Shown here: positions 40,482 to 47,778 of the stretch, piece by piece
How positions within the stretch are numbered: position 1 is the stretch's first letter
Layout of the letters: the number at the start of each line of letters is the position of its first letter
NCBI GenBank assembly: GCA_003020985.1
Contig: PXRM01000043.1
Span: 1-47,778, forward strand
Length of the DNA: 47,778 nucleotides
Reading direction: 5' to 3'
Source: Halobacteriales archaeon QS_4_70_19
GTDB lineage: Archaea; Halobacteriota; Halobacteria; Halobacteriales; Haloarculaceae
Position numbers and translations under genes: made by a program
Notes under the pieces: generated by a model
What the model was told of the DNA's origin: nothing
What the model saw: the letters and a program-made list of their open reading frames with translations, nothing else
The model's database searches: none

Positions 40482-41243
40482 TTAGTAGACGGCCACGTCG
40501 TCGAACCGGCCGTCGTACGCGATGTGGCTCGGGTGGGTCTGCTCGGTCCCCTGGAGGAACAGGCGGTCGATCTTCTCCCACGTGTTCTCGTAGAGCAGGT
40601 GGGTCAGCTCCGCCGCACACCGGGCGCCGTGGCCGGGGCCGTCGCGGTGGTAGACCCGCCCCGGGGCGCCCGCCCGCAGGGCGTCAACCAGTCCCCCCTC
40701 GGACCAGAGCGGCTCCTCGAACGTCGTCCATACCTCGCCGACGGTACCCCGGAGGTGCGCGTACGAGGAGCCGTACGGTGCCAGCCCCGTCTCCCGGGCG
40801 AGTTCGCACGCCCGCTCGTTGTGCTGGGGGAGGTGCTTCGGGTTGTAGACCTCGATGGCGTTGACGACGTCGTGATACTCGGCGAGGTCGTCGGCGTCGA
40901 GGCTGACTGTCGCGAACTCGGGATGCGGGGCGAGGACGGCCGCGTCCTGGCGCTCGAACTCGCGCATGGCCGCCTCCAGCGTGATGAAGTCCGGTACCGG
41001 CTCGGAGAGCCCCAGCACGAGGACGTGCTTGCGGTTCCGGAAGCTCCCGGTGAACACCTCACGTGCTGGCACCACCAGCAGCTCCTCGTCGGAGAACCGC
41101 CGCGCCTTCGCCCGGATGTCCGGCAGCCGCGTGAAATGAGGGGCGTACACCAGCGCGTCGAGGCCACGCTGCTTCGCACGCTCGACGACCCGCTCGTCGA
41201 GTACCTTCACGTGCGGGTCGACCCGGAACTCGCTGTCGGTCAC
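40482..41243 (-). CDS. PHP-domain-like protein with altered N-terminal metal motif
   Basis: The 253-residue product starts at a GTG (MTDSEFRVDPHVKVLDERVV) and follows the PHP barrel order: LDALVYAPHFTRLPDIRAKA, LLVVPAREVFTGSFRNRKHV, AVLAPHPEFATVSLDADDLA, NAIEVYNPKHLPQHNERACE, and GLAPYGSSYAHLRGTVGEVW. In catalytic PHP proteins the first motif is D-x-H-x-H, and here it is DPHVK, so one metal ligand is missing. The AHP and GSxxH positions are retained in changed form. It may be a structural or differently active member. A CTTAGACC element on the minus strand (41267-41274) sits about 27 bases before the GTG and supports this start. Confidence 0.85.
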   Translation of the reverse strand: MTDSEFRVDPHVKVLDERVVERAKQRGLDALVYAPHFTRLPDIRAKARRFSDEELLVVPAREVFTGSFRNRKHVLVLGLSEPVPDFITLEAAMREFERQDAAVLAPHPEFATVSLDADDLAEYHDVVNAIEVYNPKHLPQHNERACELARETGLAPYGSSYAHLRGTVGEVWTTFEEPLWSEGGLVDALRAGAPGRVYHRDGPGHGARCAAELTHLLYENTWEKIDRLFLQGTEQTHPSHIAYDGRFDDVAVY

Positions 41244-41459
41244 TGCCTCCGCGTGGGTGGGTAAGGGTCTAAGCCGTTGTGGGTTGGCGTGGCGGCCGGG
41301 ATGGGTTCGCGGGGTGCCCGGTGGCGAATCGGTGACGGTCGGAAGCGCCGCGGGACTCACTGCCGCCGCGGAATTTCTGCATTGTGTCGTATTCTCCGAC
41401 CGAATTTCTAATATAATCGTTCAAAGATGGATCTAAGTGTCGAATAACCGGCTCGGATG

Positions 41460-41465
41460 AAAAAA
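41460..41465 (-). terminator. oligo-T tract downstream of spt5
   Basis: On the minus strand TATTTTTTCATC follows the spt5 stop by about 16 bases, with six consecutive T. Archaeal RNA polymerase terminates at such tracts. The rest of 41244-41459 is an AT-rich spacer with no supported gene. Confidence 0.55.
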
Positions 41466-41481
41466 TACTGCTGCGGCCGAC

Positions 41482-41919
41482 TTACCGCTCGTCCGAGTCC
41501 AGCACGCGGATCTGGTCCCCCCGCACCGTCACCGGGATGGGGACGGTCGCCTCGTACAGCTCGACGGTTACCTGGTCCTTGCCCTCGTCGATGCGCTGGA
41601 CCTTCGCCTTCTCGCCCTTGAACGGGCCGGCGATGAGCTCGACGATGTCGCCCTCGGCGATGCCTTCCACGTCCGGTTTCGGCGAGAGGAAGTGCTCCAC
41701 CTCGGCGATGGAGGACTTCCCCTGCACGACGCCGCGTGCGTGGGGAATTTCGTCGAGGATGCGGTCGAACACGGAGATGTCGTCGGCCTCGACCATCACG
41801 TAGGAGGTGAGCGAGTCCGGCGCCAGCGCGGCGTGGACGCTGTCCTCCTCGCGGCTCATGATCATGTCCGCCACGGTGCGTTCCTGGCTGGCCGTGGTCT
41901 TGACGGCGAAGATGCCCAT
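41482..41919 (-). CDS. spt5: transcription elongation factor Spt5 (NusG homologue)
   Basis: The 145-residue protein comprises an NGN domain (MGIFAVKTTASQERTVADMI, SYVMVEADDISVFDRILDEI, HARGVVQGKSSIAEVEHFL) and a KOW domain (AEGDIVELIAGPFKGEKAKV, VTVELYEATVPIPVTVRGDQ). It binds the RNA polymerase clamp and promotes processivity together with Spt4. The start is the ATG giving MGIFAVK, four bases after the secE stop. The in-frame codon four residues earlier overlaps secE and is unlikely. It is the last gene of the ftsZ1-secE-spt5 block. Confidence 0.97.
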   Translation of the reverse strand: MGIFAVKTTASQERTVADMIMSREEDSVHAALAPDSLTSYVMVEADDISVFDRILDEIPHARGVVQGKSSIAEVEHFLSPKPDVEGIAEGDIVELIAGPFKGEKAKVQRIDEGKDQVTVELYEATVPIPVTVRGDQIRVLDSDER

Positions 41920-41923
41920 GGCC

Positions 41924-42097
41924 TCAGGCACCTCCGGGGACGAAGTTCATCAGGACGAAGATGAGAAAGCCCAGGATGCCGACGAGGATGACCCCGACGC
42001 CGGCGATGGCCGCGACCCGGGAGAACTCCTCCCAGGAGGGGGTGCTCGCGAGCTTGAGCACCCGGGTGTACGCGCCGAGTTCCTTCGGTACTTGCAT
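41924..42097 (-). CDS. secE: protein translocase SEC61 gamma subunit (SecE)
   Basis: The 57-residue protein reads MQVPKELGAYTRVLKLASTP, SWEEFSRVAAIAGVGVILVG and ILGFLIFVLMNFVPGGA. It has the conserved amphipathic N-terminal helix with the S-W-E-E-F pattern and a single C-terminal membrane helix, exactly as in archaeal SecE/Sec61-gamma. It stabilises the SecY channel. It is too short for many default gene finders. It has its own TATA box at 42121-42130 and ends four bases before spt5, so the two are cotranscribed. Confidence 0.95.
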   Translation of the reverse strand: MQVPKELGAYTRVLKLASTPSWEEFSRVAAIAGVGVILVGILGFLIFVLMNFVPGGA

Positions 42098-42120
42098 GTC
42101 GGCCTCTTTCCCGTCGGGCT

Positions 42121-42130
42121 TTCTATACCT
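42121..42130 (-). promoter_or_regulatory. TATA box of secE-spt5
   Basis: aggtatagaa on the minus strand is centred 28 bases before the secE ATG. It implies that secE-spt5 can be transcribed independently of ftsZ1. Confidence 0.6.
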
Positions 42131-42208
42131 GTTGGTCCGGCGAGGGAATCCCGGCGCGACCGTTGGCCGGACGAGAGACGGAGAGAGAAGCGTCGGCCGC
42201 GAGTCCGG

Positions 42209-43432
42209 TTACTCGACGAAGTCGATGCCGCCGTCGGAGGAGGCTGGCTGCTGGCCGCCGCCACCGACCGAACTCTCCGGCCCCTGGCCGTCGAGGGTGC
42301 CGACCTGTGTGGCGCCCTCCGGCTGGCCCTCGGGGGCCTCGTTCTTGCCGTAGATCTGCGGGCTCTCGACGCCCGTCACGACGATCATCGTCTCCATCTT
42401 CCCGTCGAAGTCGCTGTTGACCGACGCGCCCCAGATGATGCGGGCGTCCGGGTCGATGCGGTCGTAGATCTGCTCCACGACGCCCTCGGCCTCCTCGATG
42501 CTCATGTCCGGGCCGCCGACGACGTTGACGAGTGCGGAGTTCGCGCCCTCGAACTCGACGTCCAGCAGCGGCGAGCGCAGCGCCGACCGGATGGAGTCCT
42601 GGGCCTTGTTCTGGGAGTCGGACTCCCCGAGCCCGATCATGGCGACACCGCCGTTCTCCATGATGGTCTTCACGTCGGCGAAGTCGACGTTGACGAGACC
42701 GGGTTTGGTGATGAGTTCGGTCATCCCCTTCACCGACCGCATCAGGACGCGGTCACAGATCTTGAACGCGTCCTGGAGCGGCAGGTTCGGCGCGTAGTCC
42801 AGCAGCCGGTCGTTCGGGATGACGATAACCGTGTCGGCGACGGCCCGGAGCCGCTCCAGGCCGGCGTCCGCGTTGGCCCGCCGGCGCTCACCCTCCGCGG
42901 TGAACGGGACGGTGACGACGGCGATGGTGAGCGCGCCCTGCTCCTGAGCGGCCTGCGCGACGACCGGCGCGCTGCCGGTCCCCGTGCCCCCGCCGAGTCC
43001 GGCGGTGACGAACACCATGTCGGACCCGTCGATGGCGGCATTGATGTCGTCGATGTTCTCCTGGGCGGCCTCCTCCCCGATCTTCGGGACGGAGCCCGCA
43101 CCCCGGCCGCCGGTCCGCTGGCGACCGATGAGGATCTTCGTGTCGGCCTCGACCTCGGTGGCGAGGTGCTGGGCGTCCGTGTTGGCGGCCACGAGCTTCG
43201 CGCCGTGAATGCCCTCCCGGTCCATCCGGGTGACGGTGTTGCCGCCGGCGCCGCCGCAGCCGACGACGGTGATTTTGGTTTCGAGGTCCTCGACGACGCT
43301 CGCCAGTTCCTCGTCGGTCATAGTGCCCGACGCGTTCGGCGAGTGGTCGTTCGAGTCCGCCGGCCCGTCCCCAGCCGGGCCCTCCTCCCTATTCTCGGCC
43401 TCGTCGATGGCGTCCTCGATCAGCGAGTCCAT
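42209..43432 (-). CDS. ftsZ1: cell division GTPase FtsZ1
   Basis: The 407-residue tubulin-superfamily GTPase has the nucleotide motif [18 protein letters not shown] (residues 145-162), N-terminal [17 protein letters not shown], and the T7 loop region [20 protein letters not shown] with the catalytic aspartates. The C-terminal domain is complete ([20 protein letters not shown]), followed by a Gly/Gln-rich linker and a short acidic C-terminal tail (GGIDFVE) that likely binds partners. The haloarchaeal N-terminal extension ([20 protein letters not shown]) precedes the GTPase domain. The assignment as FtsZ1 rather than FtsZ2 rests on the adjacent secE-spt5, a conserved haloarchaeal arrangement. 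Upstream in-frame codons to 43636 are not supported. Confidence 0.97.
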   Translation of the reverse strand: MDSLIEDAIDEAENREEGPAGDGPADSNDHSPNASGTMTDEELASVVEDLETKITVVGCGGAGGNTVTRMDREGIHGAKLVAANTDAQHLATEVEADTKILIGRQRTGGRGAGSVPKIGEEAAQENIDDINAAIDGSDMVFVTAGLGGGTGTGSAPVVAQAAQEQGALTIAVVTVPFTAEGERRRANADAGLERLRAVADTVIVIPNDRLLDYAPNLPLQDAFKICDRVLMRSVKGMTELITKPGLVNVDFADVKTIMENGGVAMIGLGESDSQNKAQDSIRSALRSPLLDVEFEGANSALVNVVGGPDMSIEEAEGVVEQIYDRIDPDARIIWGASVNSDFDGKMETMIVVTGVESPQIYGKNEAPEGQPEGATQVGTLDGQGPESSVGGGGQQPASSDGGIDFVE

Positions 43433-43636
43433 GCTGTCCGGTCGGATGCCTACGTCCCGTAAGTAGCTTTCTCCGCCGTCACACGCGTGTCTGACGCCGT
43501 TGCGCGGTTTTGCCGCTTTCGGCGGGAGTCGAGTGGATAAACCGTCTGCGACGATACGGAATCCGGCCTCCGCCGACCCGTGATGCACCGTCGAGCGGGC
43601 GATGTCTGACGCGGCCGCGGGCCCGTACGTACCCAC

Positions 43637-45007
43637 TCAGAGCGGGAACCGCCGCTCCTCCTCGGAGCGGACCGCCTCCGGCTCGATGGTCCGGCCGTTC
43701 ACTTCGACCGTCTCGCCGGCCGAGAGCCGGCCGAACGCCGGCCCCTCGGAGATGCCCAGCGTCCGTGCCTTCTCCGGGTCGAACGCCGTCCGGCGCGCCA
43801 CGACCGCGTCGGCACGCACGGTCACGCCGTCGTAGCGCTCCCGGAGGACGCCCACCACCTCGCCCACTAGTGCGGCGCGCGTTCCGGCGGCCCGCTCCTC
43901 GTCACCGGGGACGAGCGCCCGGTCGCCGACACGGGTGCCGTTCTCGCTGGTCGTCAGGGCCACGACGCGCTCGTCGACGGCGCTGCGGGTCCGCTCGCGG
44001 TCGATCCCCTCGCACTCCGTCAGCAGCTCCGCGGGGAGGTCGACGGCCGTCAACGGGCCCTCGTACCCGGGCGCGCGGTCGCCGAAGCGGAGCCCCTCCC
44101 CGACCCGGCAGAGTTCGGTCTCGGCGCGCTCCACGGTCGCCAGCGGCACGCCGGTCGTCTCCCGCAGGTACGTCTCGCCGACCGTCCGGTAGCCCAGGTC
44201 CTCGACGGCGGCCACGAGGGCCGGGTAGTCCCCCTCGACGAGCGCCAGGTCCGCGCCGCTCCCGGTGAACGCGGCGTCGAGCGTCTCCCGGGCAGCGGTC
44301 GTGTCGGGGTCGCCCAGGTCCGCCAGACACCAGTCGGCACCGATGTGGCCCACGGTCCAGTCCGTCTCCCGCACGACGCGCTCCGAGCGGGCGGCGTAGT
44401 GACCGCCGCCGAAGGCTACGACCGACCGCTCGGTCCCCGGATCGACCCCCCGGAGGTCGAGAATCGCCCGCGCCACCGCCCGCGCCGCCTCCGGGTCCGA
44501 CCACTGCGGCTCGTCGCTCCCGACCTCCACGAACAGCGACGGGCAGCCCACGTCCGTCGGACCGTGGTGAGTACACTCCAGCCCCGCCTCGTAGCCGTCC
44601 GGGGCGCGGTCGGCGAGCGCCTCCAGCGCCGCCGTCAGGGCGTTCGGCGCCGCGGCCGCCAGTTCGCCGTCCGCGCCGCCGTGCTCGGCCGGCCCGAAGT
44701 TGCCCGTGTGGTGGGCCGTCAGCAACGGGCCGGTGTCGCCGGCGTGCCGGGAGGCGAAGGCCAGGCGGGTCGGCTCGCGGTCGGGGGCATCGTCGACGGT
44801 TCCGAACGCCGACGCCACGCCGTCCAGTTCGAGGTGGAGGTCGTCGAACTCGCGGAGTTCGGCCCCCTCGGTCCGGTAGACGGTGCCGCCGCCCGCGGCG
44901 CCCGGCCGGGACGAGTCGGTCCGTTCGGCCCACCCGACGAGGTCCCGCAGGTGCTCGCCGATGTGGACCGAGGCGCTGTCGGCACGGCTGACGACGATGG
45001 CTAGCAC
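43637..45007 (-). CDS. dtdA: D-aminoacyl-tRNA deacylase (archaeal/plant DTD2 type)
   Basis: The 456-residue product starts at a GTG (MLAIVVSRADSASVHIGEHL). The family blocks are LTAHHTGNFGPAEHGGADGE, GYEAGLECTHHGPTDVGCPS, VVAFGGGHYAARSERVVRET and the HIGADWCLADLGD region. These His-rich motifs bind the zinc used to hydrolyse the D-amino acid from mischarged tRNA. The N-terminal ~280 residues form the catalytic domain, and the C-terminal ~170 residues are a haloarchaeal extension that looks like a divergent second domain. It is followed downstream by ftsZ1 and preceded by the CinA-type gene on the same strand. Confidence 0.93.
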   Translation of the reverse strand: MLAIVVSRADSASVHIGEHLRDLVGWAERTDSSRPGAAGGGTVYRTEGAELREFDDLHLELDGVASAFGTVDDAPDREPTRLAFASRHAGDTGPLLTAHHTGNFGPAEHGGADGELAAAAPNALTAALEALADRAPDGYEAGLECTHHGPTDVGCPSLFVEVGSDEPQWSDPEAARAVARAILDLRGVDPGTERSVVAFGGGHYAARSERVVRETDWTVGHIGADWCLADLGDPDTTAARETLDAAFTGSGADLALVEGDYPALVAAVEDLGYRTVGETYLRETTGVPLATVERAETELCRVGEGLRFGDRAPGYEGPLTAVDLPAELLTECEGIDRERTRSAVDERVVALTTSENGTRVGDRALVPGDEERAAGTRAALVGEVVGVLRERYDGVTVRADAVVARRTAFDPEKARTLGISEGPAFGRLSAGETVEVNGRTIEPEAVRSEEERRFPL

Positions 45008-45077
45008 GACCGGCGCTCAGCGCCGCGCCGTCGAAAGCGCGTCGGTCTCGCGGTGCTGGTGGGTCGCCCGCCGAGCG

Positions 45078-45599
45078 TCACTCCCGCCGCGCTTCGATGG
45101 CCGCCAGCGCGTCCCGGAGCGCCTGCCTGGCGAACTGCTCCTTGATCTGCCGCCGACCGCCGTCGAAGACGTACCGCTCGACCGTGGTCGTCGACTCGCC
45201 CGTGTCCCACGCGCCCGCGTACGCGACACCGATGTAGACGGTCCCGACGGGGTCCACGTCGTCGCCGCCGCTGGGCCCGGCGATGCCGGTGGTCGCGACG
45301 CCCCAGGTCGCGTCCGCCGTGTCCCGGACTCCCCGGGCCATCGCCCGCGCCACGTGCTCGCTGACGGCGCCGTGCTCGTCGAGGTCCTCCCGCGGGACCG
45401 CGAGCACGTCGCGCTTGGCGTCGTACGAGTACGTCACCACGGAGCGGTCGAAGTAGTCGCTGGACCCCGGCACGTCCGTCAGCAGCGAGCCGATCAGTCC
45501 GCCCGTGGCCGACTCGGCGGCGGCGATGGTGGCATCGGTCGCTCGGAGAGCGTCGCCGATGCGTTCCTCGACCGGCGGGTCCGCGGCGAATTCGCGCAT
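45078..45599 (-). CDS. CinA C-terminal-type nicotinamide-nucleotide amidase
   Basis: The 173-residue stand-alone CinA_C protein begins MREFAADPPVEERIGDALRA. The catalytic region is AAAESATGGLIGSLLTDVPG, with SSDYFDRSVVTYSYDAKRDV carrying the conserved lysine, and the family hallmark TGIAGPSGGDDVDPVGTVYI. Such enzymes (PncC) deamidate nicotinamide mononucleotide to nicotinic acid mononucleotide in pyridine nucleotide recycling. The N-terminal molybdopterin-like domain of full-length CinA is absent. A ggtttcatgg element on the minus strand (about 45620-45630) is at promoter distance. It lies 70 bases upstream of dtdA. Confidence 0.93.
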   Translation of the reverse strand: MREFAADPPVEERIGDALRATDATIAAAESATGGLIGSLLTDVPGSSDYFDRSVVTYSYDAKRDVLAVPREDLDEHGAVSEHVARAMARGVRDTADATWGVATTGIAGPSGGDDVDPVGTVYIGVAYAGAWDTGESTTTVERYVFDGGRRQIKEQFARQALRDALAAIEARRE

Positions 45600-45791
45600 A
45601 GCGGCGCAAGGAGGGTCCAGCCCATGAAACCGGGCGCTCTCGTGGGCTGGTCCGTCGTGAGTAGAGCCGATTTCGTATCGCGGTAGACGGTTTACGCGTC
45701 CGGCGTCGTGGCCGAATCCTGTCGTTCTTCGCTGGTCGGAATTCTCGTCCTCAAGGGCAAGAGCCAGGTGGCAGTGGTCGTCAGCGGCGGT

Positions 45792-46892
45792 ATGGACTAC
45801 GAGCGGCCACTGTTCTTCCGGGTCATGCAGTACGCCGCCGCGGCCGAGCAGGACGTGGTGGACATGGTGAGCGGGAACCCGGACTGGGCACCGCCCGACG
45901 CGCTCCGCGAGGGCCTCCGCGAGTTCGCGGACTTGCCGGTCGAACACTACCAGTACCCGCCGAGCGAGGGGCTGGCCGAACTCCGTGCGGCGATAGCGAC
46001 CCGCCACGACGTGCCGGCCGAGAGCGTCTTCGTCACGAACGGGACCGGCGAGGCCAACCACCTCGGGATGGCGATCGGACTCGACGAGTACCCCGGGAAC
46101 GAGGTCCTGCTGACCGACCCCGTCTACCCCTACTACGCCGGGCGGACCGAACTCCTGCGTGGGGACGCGACGTACGTCCCGGCCGACGAGCAGGGCCGGC
46201 TCGACCCCGGGGACGTGCGCCGGGCCGCCAGTGACGAGACCGCCGTCATCGTCGTCAACTCGCCGAACAATCCGACGGGGGCGGTCTACGGCCGCGAGAC
46301 GAAGCGGGGGCTGGTCGAGATCGCCGAGGAACATGACGCACTGCTGGTCAGCGACGAGGTCTACGAGCGGTTCGACCACTCCGGCCGGTTCTGCTCGGCG
46401 CTGGAGTTCGACTCGGACCGCCGCTTCGTGACGAACGCGTTCTCGAAGTCGATGGCCATCACGGGACTGCGGGTGGGCTACGCCGTCGTCCCGGAGCCGC
46501 TGCGGCCGGCGGTCCGGACGCGGCATATGCTGACGAACGTCGCCTGCTCGCGGCCCGCCCAGTACGCCGTCCTGCGGGCGCTCCGGGAGACGCCCGAGGC
46601 GTACTACGGGCGGAACCGCGAACTCGTCGCCGACCGGATCGAGACGTTCACGGCCGCGCTGGACGCCGCCGGCGCCGACTACGTCCGGCCGGAGGGCGCG
46701 TTCTACGTCCTCGCGCGGTTTGAGGACTACCCGGGGACGCTGGCGAACGTCGAGGGGCTCATCGACGAGGCCGGCGTCGCGGGAATGCCCGGCGACGCGT
46801 TCGGCGCGTCCCGCGCCGACTGGCTCCGGTTCGCGCTGGTGACCCCCCGGGTCGAGACGGCTGCCGAGCGCCTGACGGACTTCTTCACCTGA
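45792..46892 (+). CDS. class I/II pyridoxal-phosphate aminotransferase
   Basis: The 366-residue fold-type I aminotransferase has GNPDWAPPDALREGLREFAD, NGTGEANHLGMAIGL (phosphate-binding region), VVNSPNNPTGAVYGRETKRG, LLVSDEVYERF and the Schiff-base lysine in NAFSKSMAITGLRVGYAVVP. It is slightly shorter than average but complete, ending ETAAERLTDFFT. The amino donor and acceptor cannot be told from the sequence. Aspartate, aromatic or alanine-type enzymes in haloarchaea all look like this. The ATG at 45792 (MDYERPLFFRVMQYA) is chosen; an earlier in-frame start at 45708 adds non-conserved sequence. Confidence 0.92.
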   Translation: MDYERPLFFRVMQYAAAAEQDVVDMVSGNPDWAPPDALREGLREFADLPVEHYQYPPSEGLAELRAAIATRHDVPAESVFVTNGTGEANHLGMAIGLDEYPGNEVLLTDPVYPYYAGRTELLRGDATYVPADEQGRLDPGDVRRAASDETAVIVVNSPNNPTGAVYGRETKRGLVEIAEEHDALLVSDEVYERFDHSGRFCSALEFDSDRRFVTNAFSKSMAITGLRVGYAVVPEPLRPAVRTRHMLTNVACSRPAQYAVLRALRETPEAYYGRNRELVADRIETFTAALDAAGADYVRPEGAFYVLARFEDYPGTLANVEGLIDEAGVAGMPGDAFGASRADWLRFALVTPRVETAAERLTDFFT

Positions 46893-47092
46893 CGCGTCGC
46901 TCCCGGTGCTCGCGACCGCCCGCGTGCGGTCTATGCGGACTCCCGGTCGGCCCCGTGACCGGGGGTCGCCTGGTGGGCGACGCGGTGTGTTCGGTGTGTC
47001 GGCATCCGGTTTGAACCCTCGTGACGGTCCGCTGGCGGGAGTCGACGAGGGAGACCGACGGGTACTCCCGTCCGCGTGGAGTACCGCTGCCC

Positions 47093-47778
47093 ATGACCGA
47101 GATCGACGTCGAGGCCGTGGAGAGTCTGGAGGACTCCATCGCGGTTGACGCGCCGGAGTACGTCCTCTACGGCGGGAAGGGTGGCGTCGGCAAGACGACG
47201 ATGGCGGCGGCCACCGCGCTCGCGTCGGCACAGGAGGGCGTGGCGACGCTCGCGGTCTCGACGGACCCGGCGCACTCGCTGTCGGACTCGCTGGAGACGT
47301 CCATCCCGGCGGAGCCGACGCGCATCCGCGAGGACGTGCCGCTGTACGCCGCCGAGATCGACCCGGACGCCATGCAGCAGGGGCCGTTCGCCCAGGGCGA
47401 GGGTGCGGGTGGCGGGATGCTCGGCGGGCTGGACGCCCTGATGCAGGACGAGGGGCTCAACCCGTTCGCCGCCGGCACGATGCCCGGTGCCGACGAGGCC
47501 GCCGCCATGCAGCTGCTCCTGCAGTACATGGACGACGACCGGTTCGACCGCGTGGTCGTGGACACGGCCCCGACCGGACACACCCTCCGGCTGCTCGAGC
47601 TGCCCGAGCTGATGGAGTCGCTGACGGGCCGGCTGCTGGCGTTCCGCGAGCGCCTGTCGGGGATGATGGGGAGCGTGAAGGGGCTGTTCGGGAGCGACAC
47701 CGACGAGCAGTCGCTCGAACGGGGGATGGACGACCTGCGGCTGCTGGCCGACCGGGTCGAGCGGCTCCGCGAGCGCCT
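47093..47778 (+). CDS. ArsA/GET3-type ATPase, 3' end outside the window
   Basis: The frame starts MTEIDVEAVESLEDSIAVDA and is still open at the window edge after about 228 residues. The deviant Walker A is YGGKGGVGKTTMAAA (residues ~27-41), switch I is STDPAHSLSDSL, and switch II is VVDTAPTGHTLRLLELP. The insertion after TMPGADEAAAMQLLLQYMDD is typical of ArsA/GET3 relatives. It is either an arsenite/antimonite efflux ATPase or a GET3-like tail-anchored protein chaperone. The spacer 46893-47092 has a ggtactccc element about 20-25 bases upstream but no other supported gene. Confidence 0.93.
   Translation, partial: MTEIDVEAVESLEDSIAVDAPEYVLYGGKGGVGKTTMAAATALASAQEGVATLAVSTDPAHSLSDSLETSIPAEPTRIREDVPLYAAEIDPDAMQQGPFAQGEGAGGGMLGGLDALMQDEGLNPFAAGTMPGADEAAAMQLLLQYMDDDRFDRVVVDTAPTGHTLRLLELPELMESLTGRLLAFRERLSGMMGSVKGLFGSDTDEQSLERGMDDLRLLADRVERLRER

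Noticed and set aside
46956..47014. Short GTG frame with two cysteines between the aminotransferase and ArsA genes
   Set aside because: It is only 19 codons, with no promoter at the right distance and no other support.
1..47778. CRISPR array, rRNA genes, prophage or defence island
   Set aside because: No regularly spaced repeats, no rRNA sequence and no cas, restriction or phage structural genes were seen. The only repeats are the short ones listed.

Overview
This window comes from a haloarchaeon (class Halobacteria). By eye the DNA is about 70% GC, and the proteins are strongly acidic. Many genes start at the first base or within a few bases of the transcript, with a TATA-like box 25-30 bases before the start codon. 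Secreted proteins carry twin-arginine signals with PGF-CTERM or lipobox anchors. The window also encodes archaeal FtsZ1, SecE, Spt5, FAU-1, pantoate kinase and DtdA. I cannot name the genus from sequence alone.

Layout. 1-6.1 kb: the 3' part of a LOV/PAS sensor kinase, then uvrA and a MaoC-like hydratase on the minus strand. 6.2-12.2 kb: a LURP-one/YxjI-like protein, an SDR oxidoreductase, a 47-residue protein, a ROK sugar kinase and two tandem Tat-exported LVIVD-repeat proteins. 12.2-16.4 kb: a minus-strand pair (a small conserved protein plus FAU-1) under a partly duplicated promoter, a PrsW protease, and an overlapping pair (stand-alone Lrp-type sensing domain plus SnoaL-like protein). 16.4-19.3 kb is accessory and eroded: a micro-peptide, a small conserved protein, tRNA-Arg(CCG) with duplicated 3'-end sequence beside it, a frameshifted lipoprotein, and an in-frame chimera of a sugar-kinase N-terminus with an N-terminally truncated MATE transporter. 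19.3-24.3 kb: pantoate kinase, two small proteins and a tandem array of four GNAT acetyltransferases. 24.4-30.1 kb: a Yip1-type membrane pseudogene, ileS, two tandem small acidic proteins, an internally deleted uracil-DNA glycosylase gene and a lipoprotein. 30.2-33.1 kb: a hotdog-like protein, hisB, hisA and four micro-proteins, most too short for default gene finders. 33.3-34.4 kb: a transposase-less IS200/IS605(IS1341)-like element and a lower-GC membrane protein. 34.5-41.2 kb: a membrane histidine kinase, a large exported HExxH metallopeptidase, an orphan carboxyltransferase, a membrane-bound DUF457-type protein and a PHP-like protein. 41.4-45.6 kb: the conserved ftsZ1, secE, spt5 block with dtdA and a CinA-type amidase upstream. 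45.7-47.8 kb: an aminotransferase and the 5' part of an ArsA-type ATPase.

Most housekeeping genes (uvrA, ileS, hisA/B, pantoate kinase, ftsZ1-secE-spt5, dtdA) are intact and ordinary. The unusual signal is in the accessory stretches. Four coding sequences are broken by deletion, frameshift or stop: the kinase/MATE chimera, Yip1, uracil-DNA glycosylase and the lipoprotein. They occur together with a tandem GNAT array, micro-proteins with very good promoters, and remnants of mobile DNA. I did not find a CRISPR array, a defence island or a clear new multi-gene system. The best candidates for something undescribed are the chimera, the GNAT array and the micro-proteins around hisA/hisB.
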